Positions 42,796 to 51,777 are shown, numbered from the stretch's first letter. The stretch: DNA of 64,000 nt from Halobacteriovorax marinus SJ (GCF_000210915.2 NC_016620.1:3038001-3102000); one strand, 5' to 3'. Made by a program: numbers and translations. Notes: generated from the letters alone by a model not told the origin.

Positions 42796-44361
42796 TTATT
42801 TCTTATTTAATAAATAATCTAAACTTCCTTTTACAATAGAAAAGAACTTATCCTGTTGGATTGCTCTATCTTCATCATTTTGAGCAGCTATAAAACAATA
42901 GTTCTTATTCTCTTTCTTCAGTAAATAGGCCATTGATATTACCCCAGGCTCACTTCCACCTTTATAGCCTGCATACTTTACTAATTTCTTCGATACGAAA
43001 GGCGTATTGAAAGAAAGAATATCTAAAACCTTTGAGCTCTTTTTCAAATCTAACTCTTGGTAGAGCTGACAAAGATCACCAGCATTAGCAAACCATTCTA
43101 TCTTTTGAATGTGAGTAGGTGTATTTCCCCACTTTTTTATATTCTCATTAAATTCTTCATCAGACTTTTTATAAAGATCAGAAATCATATTCAAACGAAC
43201 TTCTCGCGATGACTTCATATACTTTGCTACGTCCTTATCATCAAAAAAAGCTCTTGCTTTAAACATATCCATCGTAGAGAGAAAGGGTATATTCCTAGAG
43301 TCTTTATTCCCTAATCTTTTAACAATCTTCTCCACACTTTCTCTTCCTACAAAGTTTAGCAGATGATCAGTGGCCGTATTATCAGAAATCTCAATCATTT
43401 TTCTGGCAAAGAAAAATAATTCTCTCTTCTCACCTTCTTTAAGATTTTGCATCTCTCCAGATGGAAGTGATTTAAACTTTTTTTCAATTTTTAAGAGATC
43501 ACTCCATTTAGCCTCTCCTCTAGAAATTTTCTCTTCCAAGGCCAAGAGAATATAGAGTTTAAAAGCGGAGCCCAATGGGAATGCTTGATCTTTATTCACA
43601 GAAACGATCTCTTTCCCCTCAAGTGTAGAGAATAGAAGATTTGAATTCCCCTCTAAAGAGTCGAAGATCTCTTTTAATTGCTTATCGCTTTCAATTACAA
43701 CTGGAGGAGAAACTTCACCTTTAAAAAGAAGACCTGTAATTAAGTTGTTTTTTTGCGAAATCACAATATTAAATTTGAGTTCTTTTTTTGCCTTAACTAT
43801 AAAGCTTGCAGAAAAAGGTGAATTCAAAGTGTTTACAGTTTCTTGACACTCTCCAAATTCAGTCACAATTGATTTTAAAATTCCTTCTATTTGATCTTTA
43901 GGAATTGCCTCAATGAAAGAGCTATCAAAATTATCGCTGTAGTTTAATGAAGCGTTCTTCTTTAAAAGAGAGCAGACATATCTTATTTTTTCTTCTATTT
44001 TTCCAAGAACACTTCGACTATCTCTCACCCAGAGACCAGTGATTTGATTCTCTTTATCTAAGTAAAGGTTAAAATTTACAATAAAATCATCTGAAACAGT
44101 AGTGATGAGATAATGACCATCACCAACTCTGCTCTCACTAACCTTCTTACACTTTCCATACTTCTCACGAAGATTTTTAAATGTTTCACTACTGCTACTA
44201 AAGTCCACCTCTTCTCTAAAATATGCAGAGAAGAATTTAACATACTCTTCTTTAGAGATATCATCTTGTAGGTTTCGACATAAGAGATTTGAAACTTCTG
44301 AGAGAGATGCAAAAGATGCACTGGAAAATAATAATAAGTATAAGAATACAAATTTCTTCAT
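42796..44361 (-). CDS. Exported class-A-beta-lactamase-like serine hydrolase with duplicated N-terminal domain
   Basis: The 521-residue product has a signal peptide (about 18 residues). The C-terminal catalytic domain (about 240-521) shows the penicillin-recognising set: Ser265-x-x-Lys268 (LGSAFK), SDN at 326-328, and a KGG at 467-469 in place of KTG. Before it lie two related units of about 90 residues (about 35-115 and 140-215), each with a helix, a Cys near FG.C or YGKC, and an ending of the form N-x-ITGL. This looks like a tandem duplication of a DUF3887-like fold. It may be a peptidase or beta-lactamase; the substrate is unknown. Confidence 0.82.
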   Translation of the reverse strand: MKKFVFLYLLLFSSASFASLSEVSNLLCRNLQDDISKEEYVKFFSAYFREEVDFSSSSETFKNLREKYGKCKKVSESRVGDGHYLITTVSDDFIVNFNLYLDKENQITGLWVRDSRSVLGKIEEKIRYVCSLLKKNASLNYSDNFDSSFIEAIPKDQIEGILKSIVTEFGECQETVNTLNSPFSASFIVKAKKELKFNIVISQKNNLITGLLFKGEVSPPVVIESDKQLKEIFDSLEGNSNLLFSTLEGKEIVSVNKDQAFPLGSAFKLYILLALEEKISRGEAKWSDLLKIEKKFKSLPSGEMQNLKEGEKRELFFFARKMIEISDNTATDHLLNFVGRESVEKIVKRLGNKDSRNIPFLSTMDMFKARAFFDDKDVAKYMKSSREVRLNMISDLYKKSDEEFNENIKKWGNTPTHIQKIEWFANAGDLCQLYQELDLKKSSKVLDILSFNTPFVSKKLVKYAGYKGGSEPGVISMAYLLKKENKNYCFIAAQNDEDRAIQQDKFFSIVKGSLDYLLNKK

Positions 44362-44973
44362 TTAAACTTCCTCACTAATTAATTTCTTATTTAATTCCAG
44401 CAGCGCCACAGGCATTGGTAACTTATCCCAATAGAGATCTAACTTTTCTTTAAGGTAATGGTTCGCAAGCTCTTCCCTACCCTCAAAGAGATCTTCCCTC
44501 TTTTGTAAGAGATCCAAATCGGAGTGGCAATCACTCCCTTCACTTGCACCAGAAGATTTCGCATTAAAACCTAAGCACCCGAAAGGTTTCCACTCAGGAG
44601 AGATAGAACATCCCTTAGGACCTTTATTATAAAAAGGACATGTATACGTTCTTCTAAACATACTTCCTGCGCCAGTTTGAATTTCATAATCCAAACGATT
44701 ATTTCTTATGACCTCTTTTAACTCGGCTATTAGCTCATCATTCCATCTATTATTATCTTTTAAGAAGAGATAAAGCTCTAGCGTCTGAACAGGATCGGTT
44801 TGCATTGAATTGGATACAAAAGTGCAACAAAGTCCACTGCACGAAAAACAATTGATCTCTCTATCCAATAAAGAGTTCATATTTTCATTCAAAACCGAGC
44901 GCCTTACTGCGTAGTTTGGAAGTTCAAAACTACTCAACAAATGTTCATATAAATTTTGGGCCTTATTAGTCAT
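44362..44973 (-). CDS. YkgJ-type CxxCxxxCC zinc/iron cluster protein
   Basis: The 203-residue cytoplasmic protein has the cysteine cluster CFSCSGLCC (about 42-50), then CPFYNKGPKGCSI and KPFGCLGFN, as in the YkgJ/UPF0153 family thought to bind zinc or an Fe-S cluster. No reaction is established for the family. The gene abuts the serine hydrolase gene with no spacing, so they are co-translated, and starts divergently from a small membrane protein gene. Confidence 0.82.
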   Translation of the reverse strand: MTNKAQNLYEHLLSSFELPNYAVRRSVLNENMNSLLDREINCFSCSGLCCTFVSNSMQTDPVQTLELYLFLKDNNRWNDELIAELKEVIRNNRLDYEIQTGAGSMFRRTYTCPFYNKGPKGCSISPEWKPFGCLGFNAKSSGASEGSDCHSDLDLLQKREDLFEGREELANHYLKEKLDLYWDKLPMPVALLELNKKLISEEV

Positions 44974-45078
44974 AAAGGAGATTTATCCGAATAATAATGA
45001 TATGTTAACTATTATTGATATAAATGAAGTAATTATATGGAGATATTTCTCAATATTTCCAACAACTTAAGGTTTACA

Positions 45079-45318
45079 ATGAGTGTAAAAGAGATCGTTT
45101 TTAGCATGATGGCCGTAATGGTAATTGTCTTCGCCCTTTTTCCTTTTTTTAGAAAGAGAGAAGTTAAGCGCAACAATCTAGAAGTTAAGTACTTCGATGC
45201 CCTTAGAGCTAAGTCTGAGAATCTAACTGAGCTTGGACTTGAGTACTATATGAATTTAGGATTAGATGAAGAGGGAGCGAAACGTTCGATAGAAAATGAT
45301 ATGGCCCACACTAAGTGA
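45079..45318 (+). CDS. Small single-pass membrane protein
   Basis: The 79-residue product has one membrane helix (about 6-24) and a charged cytoplasmic tail with EVKYFDALRAKSENLTELGL. I chose ATG 45079 because AAGG lies about 7 bases before it; an in-frame ATG at 45037 lacks a site. No family was recognised. A mismatched inverted repeat (45303-45323) at its stop may end transcription of this gene and the convergent yceI gene. Confidence 0.6.
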   Translation: MSVKEIVFSMMAVMVIVFALFPFFRKREVKRNNLEVKYFDALRAKSENLTELGLEYYMNLGLDEEGAKRSIENDMAHTK

Positions 45319-45331
45319 GGGCCAATCAATA

Positions 45332-45910
45332 TTACTTGGCAGATAGCTTAACAGTCATTTCTACATCATCGTGAATTAACTTATCACCAAGATCTTTAAA
45401 GAACGATCCTGACTTATACTTAATATCATAATGAGCTCTATTGAATTTTACATTTGCAGTAGCAGTTGCTCCACCTGATTTATTCTCAACATTTGCTTTA
45501 AACATTACTGGCTTTGTAATTCCTTTAATCGTTAAGTCGGCTTCAACATCGTAATGTCCACCTTTTCCAAGTCTCGCAGACTTGATTACTAACTTTGCAG
45601 TATCAAACTTATCTACAGAAAAGAAATCATCATTCTTTAAGTGATTAACAAGTTTCTTATTGTACTCAGGGTTGTCGATATCATCACAAGAGATAGTAGT
45701 CATATCAATAACAAATTCACCACCAACAAGATCACTATCTTTAAAGTTTAATGAACCAGATTTAATTTTTACTTTTCCATTATGTCCACCAGTCACTTTA
45801 GTCGCTTTCCACTCAAGTGTTGAAGCGCTTGTATCAACTGCTAACTTCTTGTCTGCTGCAAAAATTGAGAACGTACTCAATGCTATAATTAATGTCATAA
45901 TTTTTTTCAT
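45332..45910 (-). CDS. YceI-family periplasmic lipid-binding protein
   Basis: The 192-residue protein has a signal peptide (MKKIMTLIIALSTFSIFA) and a YceI lipocalin-like barrel. Visible family features are SASTLEWKATKVTGGHNGKV, DMTTISCDDIDN, the LKNDDFFSVDKFDTAKL turn and the C-terminal DDVEMTVKLSAK. YceI proteins bind isoprenoid-like lipids such as polyprenyl quinones in the periplasm. It stands alone. Confidence 0.92.
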   Translation of the reverse strand: MKKIMTLIIALSTFSIFAADKKLAVDTSASTLEWKATKVTGGHNGKVKIKSGSLNFKDSDLVGGEFVIDMTTISCDDIDNPEYNKKLVNHLKNDDFFSVDKFDTAKLVIKSARLGKGGHYDVEADLTIKGITKPVMFKANVENKSGGATATANVKFNRAHYDIKYKSGSFFKDLGDKLIHDDVEMTVKLSAK

Positions 45911-46070
45911 TTTCTTCTCCTTAAAAAATTATTTCAAAAATTCTAGTTTCATTTTGATTACAGAACAAGTCTTTTGGAATAAGTTTGCAAAGACATGACA
46001 AAGCATTCATTTCGTTAGATACTTTTACTCAACGTCAAACGAGACCAATCATCAATAATATAGGTAACTT

Positions 46071-46712
46071 ATGCAAAGGGTTCTGTGTTATATAATATTT
46101 CTTGCTTTAAGATTAGTTAAGCTAACTTACAAGTTTGAGTATAGGAATGAGCAGTACATAAGTGACGCAATAGAAAACTCAGAGCACAAATCTTTTATAC
46201 TCGCACTTTGGCATCAAAATATTCTGGCCTCTATTCTTTCTCACTTAGATCAAAAATTTTCTATGATAATTAGCTCTTCTAAAGATGGTGAATATGTTGC
46301 GAATATTTGTGAGAACTTTGGACATATTCCAGTAAGAGGTAGCTCATCTAAAGGTGGAGTTAAAGCACTAATAAATTCTATAAAATTATTAAAAGAAGGG
46401 ATACCTAGTGCGGTTGCCATAGATGGGCCACGAGGCCCTCTTTACAATATAAAGCCCGGTGTCTTTGAAATGGCCAAGAAAGCCCAGGTTCAAATTATCC
46501 CTATGACCATCTCATCTAATAATTACTGGTCATTTGAAAAGGCGTGGGACAAATTTAGAGTTCCTAAACCGTTCAGTAAAATAATAATCCATTACGGAGA
46601 GCCTATAAGCGTTCCCAATAATTATGATAAGAATAACATTCCCACTTTGATAGAGCTTCTCCAGCAGACCATGCGAGAAAATGAAGAAAAAGTGTCCTCT
46701 AGCTTTGCGTGA
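46071..46712 (+). CDS. DUF374 lysophospholipid-acyltransferase-like protein
   Basis: The 213-residue protein begins with a hydrophobic anchor. It shows the DUF374 pattern ALWHQN, SSSKDGEYVANICENFG, PVRGSSSKGGVKAL, AIDGPRGPLYNIKPGV and IIPMT. This is an acyltransferase fold related to LpxL and PlsC, in which the WH and DGPRGP segments are the active elements. It probably acylates a lipid or lipopolysaccharide-related acceptor at the inner membrane. A DUF2288 gene follows after 27 bases. Confidence 0.87.
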   Translation: MQRVLCYIIFLALRLVKLTYKFEYRNEQYISDAIENSEHKSFILALWHQNILASILSHLDQKFSMIISSSKDGEYVANICENFGHIPVRGSSSKGGVKALINSIKLLKEGIPSAVAIDGPRGPLYNIKPGVFEMAKKAQVQIIPMTISSNNYWSFEKAWDKFRVPKPFSKIIIHYGEPISVPNNYDKNNIPTLIELLQQTMRENEEKVSSSFA

Positions 46713-46739
46713 AACCCAACCTTAGAGTATTCTTAACGT

Positions 46740-47033
46740 ATGGAAAATTTAAAAGAAAAACTAACAAATGAAATTGAAAAGGCCACTTGGCCATTATTAG
46801 AAGAACACCACAAACGTGAGGCACTTTTAATTGTAGATCTGGAGCTAGATCTCGTTGATGTCAGCGTCGCTGTAGCCAACGACGATGTTCAAAACGTTAA
46901 GACCTGGCTAACGAGTGAGAAACTTATCCGTCCAACAGATGAGATGATTCAATCTTGGGAAGAGAACCCTGAACTAGGGTTTAAGTTTTTAATCATTCAG
47001 CCCTATGTTATTGCACAGGAAATAAAGGAATAG
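46740..47033 (+). CDS. DUF2288 protein
   Basis: The 97-residue cytoplasmic protein matches DUF2288 along its length: LTNEIEKATWPLLEEHHKR, LDLVDVSVAVANDDVQNVKT, WLTSEKLIRPTDEM and FLIIQPYVIAQE. No function is known for the family. It sits between the acyltransferase gene and a lipoprotein gene (gap two bases), probably in one transcript. Confidence 0.87.
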   Translation: MENLKEKLTNEIEKATWPLLEEHHKREALLIVDLELDLVDVSVAVANDDVQNVKTWLTSEKLIRPTDEMIQSWEENPELGFKFLIIQPYVIAQEIKE

Positions 47034-47035
47034 AA

Positions 47036-47503
47036 ATGAAGAAAATTATTTTAATTCTTATCACAGCGATTTTGACGGCATCATGTATTGATAACAAAGA
47101 GCCCGAAGGATTAGGTATCTCGGTAAAAGACTTTGGAACAAGAAGTGGATTTAGTTTAAAAGAATGTCATAAGAAGAGCTGTGTAAATTCTAGAAAAGAA
47201 CTTACTGATGAGAAGCAATTTATAGAGCCAATAAAAGTCGTGGCCACAAAAGAGATTGCATATGAAAAAATTATGAAAATCATTCTAAAAGAAAAAGACC
47301 TTAATGTAGTGAATAGTACAGAAAACTATATCCGTGCCAAGCAAACTCTCTATGGAAAGCTTATTACTGATGTAGAATTTTTCTTCACCAATAAGAAGAC
47401 GATCTATATAAGAGCTGAAATGAGAGGCGTTCCTTACGATCTAGGAAATAGTAGAAGACTACTAGAAAATATAAGGTTTAAATTTCATCAAAACGATTAT
47501 TAA
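47036..47503 (+). CDS. DUF1499 lipoprotein
   Basis: The 155-residue product has a lipoprotein signal with TASC (Cys17). Residues 40-150 fit DUF1499: CHKKSCVNSRKE, PIKVV, YEKIMKIILKEKDLNVV, NYIRAKQTLYGKLITDVEFF, and NSRRLLENIRFKF. Family members are secreted or membrane-linked with no known reaction. It overlaps the gamma-carbonic anhydrase gene convergently by four bases. Confidence 0.82.
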   Translation: MKKIILILITAILTASCIDNKEPEGLGISVKDFGTRSGFSLKECHKKSCVNSRKELTDEKQFIEPIKVVATKEIAYEKIMKIILKEKDLNVVNSTENYIRAKQTLYGKLITDVEFFFTNKKTIYIRAEMRGVPYDLGNSRRLLENIRFKFHQNDY

Positions 47504-48033
47504 TCGGACACTTTTTCAAAGCAGTTTGCATCTAAGAACTGCTTTGAATATTTCTCATAACTCTTGTAATGATCACCATAAAGCTTTAACTCACCTTCGT
47601 TGAGCTGTCTTTTTACAATGGCCGGAGAGCCAATAATAAAACTTCCCGGTGGATACTTCTTTCCAGGTGCAACGATTGAACCTGCTGCAACTAATGAGTT
47701 CTCTCCAATAACTGCTCCATCTAAAATTGTAGAGCCCATGCCTATGAGACAGTTATCTTCAATCGTGCAAGCATGTAGTGTTACGCTATGACCTACACTC
47801 ACACCATTTCCAATAATTAAAGGCAACTCCTCTGTTACATGAAGCATGCAGAGATCTTGAATATTAGTTGATTTACCAATATGAATCTCTTGAACATCTC
47901 CCCTAACAACAGTTCTAAACCAAATGCTAGACTTCTCTCCAATCCACACTTTACCGATGATATCGGCAGAGGGAGCTATAAAACATTCATTAGAAATTGT
48001 CGGTGTAATATTTTCGAATTTATAGATAGGCAT
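47500..48033 (-). CDS. Gamma-carbonic-anhydrase-family hexapeptide protein
   Basis: The protein of about 177 residues is a left-handed beta-helix of the YrdA/PaaY/Cam type, with repeats such as IGEKSSIWFRTVVRGDVQEI and the zinc-ligand histidines in CMLHV and VGHSVTLHAC. I start it at ATG 48033. The frame is open upstream to a TTG at 48063, but that stretch is the cytochrome gene's terminator hairpin, so translation from there is unlikely. It may be a carbonic anhydrase or have a related metal-linked role. Confidence 0.88.
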   Translation of the reverse strand: MPIYKFENITPTISNECFIAPSADIIGKVWIGEKSSIWFRTVVRGDVQEIHIGKSTNIQDLCMLHVTEELPLIIGNGVSVGHSVTLHACTIEDNCLIGMGSTILDGAVIGENSLVAAGSIVAPGKKYPPGSFIIGSPAIVKRQLNEGELKLYGDHYKSYEKYSKQFLDANCFEKVSD

Positions 48034-48043
48034 AATTTTAGAC

Positions 48044-48071
48044 CAAAAAAAAGCGGCCAACAAAGCCGCTT
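48044..48071 (-). terminator. Terminator after the cytochrome c gene
   Basis: A 7-bp GC-rich stem (48051-48057 with 48065-48071, 7-base loop) is followed on the minus strand by eight T. It lies five bases after the cytochrome c stop. Confidence 0.88.
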
Positions 48072-48075
48072 ACAA

Positions 48076-48573
48076 TTACTTCTTTTCACCCCAAGGGAGT
48101 TTTGAAATATAGGCCGCAAGATCTTTAAAGTCTTGTGCTTCTAATTTCTTTAAGTATGGATCCATCACTTTATTAATTCTAGCTCCACTCTTCATATCTG
48201 CTAATTGCTTTTCAAGATACCATTCCATTTGTCCACCAATATGAGGAGCCTTTTGAGATTTCTTCCCTTCACCTTTCTTACCGTGACAAACAACACAGCT
48301 CTTATATAACTCACTACCTTTTACAAGTTGAGGAGTATCAAGAACAACGAGTGGTCCTTCTTCAACTACTTCTTCTTCTTTTTTTACAGGATGTAAAAGT
48401 GCAAGACGTTTTTGCTCAAGTTCTTCTAAAGTTTTCAAGTGGTCAGCATATGCTTGTTCTTGTTTCTTTAAATCAAAAGGTTCGTTGTTCACCTTTTCAG
48501 ACTTAAAAGTATCAAGATTCGCTACAACGAGAAGTGCAATTAAAACTACGGCGAAAGTCACCAACCTAGCCAT
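48076..48573 (-). CDS. Membrane-anchored class I c-type cytochrome
   Basis: The 165-residue protein has an N-terminal membrane helix (about 4-20), a charged linker with a Glu-rich stretch (about 30-75) and a cytochrome c domain. The haem site is CVVCH at 93-97, with the probable axial Met in NKVMDPYL. It carries electrons on the periplasmic side and is probably kept at the membrane by its uncleaved anchor. It stands alone with its own terminator. Confidence 0.9.
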   Translation of the reverse strand: MARLVTFAVVLIALLVVANLDTFKSEKVNNEPFDLKKQEQAYADHLKTLEELEQKRLALLHPVKKEEEVVEEGPLVVLDTPQLVKGSELYKSCVVCHGKKGEGKKSQKAPHIGGQMEWYLEKQLADMKSGARINKVMDPYLKKLEAQDFKDLAAYISKLPWGEKK

Positions 48574-48663
48574 GTGATCTCCAGACTTATTAAAATTTCA
48601 AAATAGGTTCTTTAAGTGATGAAAGTATATATTATCACACAACTATTGGCAATTATTACGCAC

Positions 48664-49209
48664 CTAGGCCAAGCACTTTTTAAGCTCATTTTCTAATTCT
48701 GAAAATGAATCAACAACCGTTATTAAGCTCAAATGTTCATCCGAAAGGAAGCCCTCTTTGTTAATATGCTTAAAATGCTTTACCAAATGATCGAAGAATC
48801 CATTGAAGTTTAAGAGGAAACATGGCTTTTGATGGTACTTAAGCTGTGCCCACGTTAATATTTCACACAACTCATCTAGCGTTCCAAAACCACCGGGCAT
48901 TGCAACAAAAGCGTCTGACCAGTCATACATTTTCTGCTTACGAGTATGCATCGAGTCAACTGTTTCAAAGTGAGTTAGTCCATTGTGCGCCACTTCCCAA
49001 TCCACTAGAGACTTTGGCATCACGCCCCAAACTTCTCCCTCTGCACCTAAAACTTGATCGGCCATTGTTCCCATCACACCAATTGAAGCTCCCCCATAGA
49101 CGAGTCCAAAGTTGTTCTGAGTTAAGACTTCTCCCATATTTTCTGCCATTGTCTTATAGGCATCACCCTTTCCTGCACTAGATCCACAAAATACGCACAC
49201 TTTTTTCAT
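48664..49209 (-). CDS. LOG-family phosphoribohydrolase
   Basis: The 181-residue protein has the CVFCGSSAG start and the family signature MPGGFGTLDELCEILTW with the catalytic Arg in MHTRKQ. Members remove ribose-5-phosphate from cytokinin-type or other nucleoside monophosphates. In bacteria the usual physiological role is nucleotide salvage or unknown. It follows tlyA by nine bases on the same strand. Confidence 0.92.
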   Translation of the reverse strand: MKKVCVFCGSSAGKGDAYKTMAENMGEVLTQNNFGLVYGGASIGVMGTMADQVLGAEGEVWGVMPKSLVDWEVAHNGLTHFETVDSMHTRKQKMYDWSDAFVAMPGGFGTLDELCEILTWAQLKYHQKPCFLLNFNGFFDHLVKHFKHINKEGFLSDEHLSLITVVDSFSELENELKKCLA

Positions 49210-49218
49210 TCTAATATC

Positions 49219-49980
49219 CTATAAATTTCTAAGTTCTTCTTTAGTAAGTTCATGATCTGATAAAGATCTATCAAAGTAAAAGAAGTATTCAGTATTACCA
49301 GTCTTTCCCTTTATGGGAGAAACCATTGCTTCTTTAATAAAATATTTCTTTTCACTACACCAGGCGTAGAGACTCTCTAAAGAATTTAATCTAGCTTCAT
49401 CACTTCTAACGATTCCGCCTTTTCCAACATTTTCTTTACCGACTTCAAATTGAGGTTTCACTAGAGCAATAATGCTTCCATTATCTTTAACTAAAGAATG
49501 TATTGTATCGAGAGTTAGCTTCAATGAAATATAAGAGAGATCGACTACAGCAAGATCTACTTTTTCATCTAGCTCTAACTCATACCTGATATTTACACCC
49601 TCCATATTAATAACTCTGCTATCTTCCCGAAGTGACTTGGCCAACTGTCCGTGACCAACATCAATAGCGAAGACCTTCGATGCGCCTTTTTGAAGAATAT
49701 AATCAGTGAAGCCACCAGTAGAAGCTCCCACATCTGCAACAATCATACCTTGGGGATCAACATTAAATTCTTCCAGCGCCCCTTCAATTTTGTGGGCCCC
49801 TCGACCAACGAAGATATTATCTTTGCGAACTTCGAGAGACTCTCCCTCAACAATAAGAGAAGTTTTTTTAACCAAAGTATTATTATAATAAACAACACCT
49901 TCTTTAACTAGAAGACTTGCTTGAGAGCGAGTAGAGGCCAACCCCGTGGCCACTAGAACTTTATCAACACGATCTTTCAT
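49219..49980 (-). CDS. tlyA: TlyA-family rRNA 2'-O-methyltransferase / haemolysin
   Basis: The 253-residue protein has an N-terminal S4 domain (about 3-60) and a FtsJ-like SAM methyltransferase domain with ADVGASTGGFTDYILQKGA, AIDVGHGQL, VDLAVVDLSYIS and ALVKPQFEVG. Members methylate ribose in 16S and 23S rRNA. The start follows the stop of the upstream gene with no spacing (TAAATG). LOG lies directly downstream. Confidence 0.92.
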   Translation of the reverse strand: MKDRVDKVLVATGLASTRSQASLLVKEGVVYYNNTLVKKTSLIVEGESLEVRKDNIFVGRGAHKIEGALEEFNVDPQGMIVADVGASTGGFTDYILQKGASKVFAIDVGHGQLAKSLREDSRVINMEGVNIRYELELDEKVDLAVVDLSYISLKLTLDTIHSLVKDNGSIIALVKPQFEVGKENVGKGGIVRSDEARLNSLESLYAWCSEKKYFIKEAMVSPIKGKTGNTEYFFYFDRSLSDHELTKEELRNL

Positions 49981-50409
49981 TTAGAGTAGTCTTGGAACAA
50001 TTTTAATAATAACTTCTTGTCCTGCTTTATCATCGAAGACAAGAACCTTTTCTGAATCTAGTGGAATAGTAAAATCATTTTCAGTAATACTCTTTAGAAT
50101 ATTACCTTGAGAATTATAAATCTTTCCAGTTAGTGCAATCAGTGGACTCGGTCCGTAATCATTTAGGTTTTGAACAAAGAAGGCCTTAAACTCAACACCT
50201 ACACCATTTTTCATAGTGACAAAGAAGCTCTCTCCGTTTTCCAACTCTTTAATCTCATGAACTTCACTTACAAGAATGTGCCCCTCACTGGCGCTCAGTG
50301 CTTTCTTATGAATAATCCCAAGATTTAAAATAATAGTTGCCTGCGATGTAAAACTCAGGACCATCAAAGTGAGAGCTATAAAAATTTTTAGATAACTTTT
50401 ATTTTGCAT
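49981..50409 (-). CDS. Small exported protein of unknown function
   Basis: The 142-residue product has a signal peptide (about 24 residues, ending SQA) and a beta-rich mature part with no recognised domain. Its stop is directly followed by the tlyA start, so it is the first gene of that operon. The chain has no cysteines in the mature part and is likely periplasmic. Confidence 0.7.
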   Translation of the reverse strand: MQNKSYLKIFIALTLMVLSFTSQATIILNLGIIHKKALSASEGHILVSEVHEIKELENGESFFVTMKNGVGVEFKAFFVQNLNDYGPSPLIALTGKIYNSQGNILKSITENDFTIPLDSEKVLVFDDKAGQEVIIKIVPRLL

Positions 50410-50455
50410 AGAGCTAGTCTATTATCAAAATGTTAAAAACTCAAAAATATAAAAC

Positions 50456-50845
50456 ATGAAATCTTTAAAACTTATAAAATTTTGGACAATTCTTGGTCTT
50501 ATCTATGTTGCAGCAATATTCTATCTCTGCCTTAAAAAATCTGAACCCTCTATTCCACCATTTGAACACTTTGATAAGATTCTACACTTCAGTGCTTACT
50601 TCACTTTAACGAGCTATTTCACGCAGATAACAAAACTTAAAAACCTAAGAGCTCTCATTCTCATATTCTTTATAATGGGAGTTACTATTGAAGTACTTCA
50701 ATACTTTTCGGGCTATAGGTCTTTTGAAATGCTGGATATCTTGGCCAATACTCTCGGAATCCTTGCCGGCGCATTTATCGTGGGAAGATACTGCTCCGGA
50801 ATAATATTTAAACTAGAGAAAATTCTAAACTTCAAAGACGCCTGA
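50456..50845 (+). CDS. VanZ-like membrane protein
   Basis: The 129-residue protein has four hydrophobic segments and the VanZ-like pattern FEHFDKILHFSAYF, GVTIEVLQYFSGYRSFEMLDILANTLG. VanZ is linked to teicoplanin resistance; most relatives have no known function. It overlaps dapF convergently by 21 bases. Confidence 0.85.
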   Translation: MKSLKLIKFWTILGLIYVAAIFYLCLKKSEPSIPPFEHFDKILHFSAYFTLTSYFTQITKLKNLRALILIFFIMGVTIEVLQYFSGYRSFEMLDILANTLGILAGAFIVGRYCSGIIFKLEKILNFKDA

Positions 50846-51616
50846 AAATATTTTCTCTACTTTTCCACTTAAATAAACTTTTCCATCTTCAAATAAGACT
50901 TCAAGCTCTCCACCTGGCACATCAATCTTTATATGATCGATCTGTTTATAGAGTTCGCGGTAGGCCCAAGCACAAGCTGTTGCCCCAGTCCCGCAAGCAA
51001 GAGTTTCTCCCTCAACACCTCTTTCATAAGTTCTTACTTTAAGGTGACCTTCATCGATAATCTCGACAAAGTTTGCATTCGCTCCCTCACTGAAACGTTT
51101 GTCGTAACGAACCTTTGCTCCCCACTCCATTAAAGGAATATTATCCAATGAATCAAGGAAGTACACACAATGAGGTACGCCTGTATCCATAAAAAAGGAG
51201 TCTTTACTTGTAATTAAATCACTAACGTCTATAGTGTTTATTTCTGATAACTGAGTCATCTCAAGCTTAATTAGCCCTGACTTAAGAACACTACTGCTAT
51301 AAACACCATCTCTTGTTTTAAATTTAAAATCTGTTTTATCGAATTGTATTTTCTTAGCAAATGAAGTTAAAACCCTAGCACCATTTCCGCACATTCCAAC
51401 TTCTCCGCCATCTGCATTTAGATAGGCCATTTCAAAATCGTACTCATCACTATTGTTAAAGAAGAGAACTCCATCTGCACCAACTCCAAACCTTCTATCG
51501 CATATTCGCTGCCATAGAGCTTGATCTTGCTGATCAAACGAGCCCGTTCTATTGTCCAAAACAATAAAGTCATTTCCTGTTCCACAGTACTTATCAAATG
51601 AAATCTTAGCGCTCAT
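50825..51616 (-). CDS. dapF: Diaminopimelate epimerase
   Basis: DapF converts LL- to meso-diaminopimelate for lysine and peptidoglycan synthesis. The protein of about 263 residues has the two catalytic cysteines in GMCGNGARV and LACGTGATAC, and the N-terminal YCGTGNDFIVLD. I chose ATG 51616 because AAGGA lies six bases before it; the ATG at 51622 abuts the same site. The end overlaps the VanZ-like gene by 21 bases. Confidence 0.95.
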   Translation of the reverse strand: MSAKISFDKYCGTGNDFIVLDNRTGSFDQQDQALWQRICDRRFGVGADGVLFFNNSDEYDFEMAYLNADGGEVGMCGNGARVLTSFAKKIQFDKTDFKFKTRDGVYSSSVLKSGLIKLEMTQLSEINTIDVSDLITSKDSFFMDTGVPHCVYFLDSLDNIPLMEWGAKVRYDKRFSEGANANFVEIIDEGHLKVRTYERGVEGETLACGTGATACAWAYRELYKQIDHIKIDVPGGELEVLFEDGKVYLSGKVEKIFSGVFEV

Positions 51617-51643
51617 AGTCATTCCTTTTGCCTATTTTCAGAA

Positions 51644-51672
51644 TTTACATTATAGGCACTTCGACTTATATT
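51644..51672 (+). promoter_or_regulatory. Sigma70-type promoter of the CAU tRNA
   Basis: TTTACA at 51644-51649 and TATATT at 51667-51672 are 17 bases apart. A start near 51680 would precede the tRNA by about 16 bases. Confidence 0.65.
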
Positions 51673-51695
51673 ATAAAGCCAAACAACCAATATGA

Positions 51696-51772
51696 GGAGC
51701 ATTAGCTCAGTTGGTTAGAGCCCCCGGCTCATAACCGGGTGGTCACAAGTTCAAGTCTTGTATGCTCCACCA
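51696..51772 (+). tRNA. tRNA with anticodon CAU (elongator Met or Ile2)
   Basis: A full cloverleaf can be drawn: acceptor 51696-51702 with 51762-51768, anticodon stem CCCGG/CCGGG around CTCATAA, T-loop GTTCAAGTC, discriminator A and encoded CCA (51770-51772). The first pair is G:C and the anticodon stem lacks the three GC pairs of initiators, so it is not tRNA-fMet. Elongator Met and lysidine-modified Ile2 cannot be separated by eye. Confidence 0.95.
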
Positions 51773-51777
51773 TAATG

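Noticed and set aside
48034-48063. N-terminal extension of the gamma-carbonic anhydrase from a TTG
   Set aside because: The extra codons are the cytochrome gene's terminator stem and T run; ATG 48033 gives the usual family start.
51696-51772. Initiator tRNA-fMet
   Set aside because: The first acceptor pair is a proper G:C and the anticodon stem lacks the run of three GC pairs at its base.
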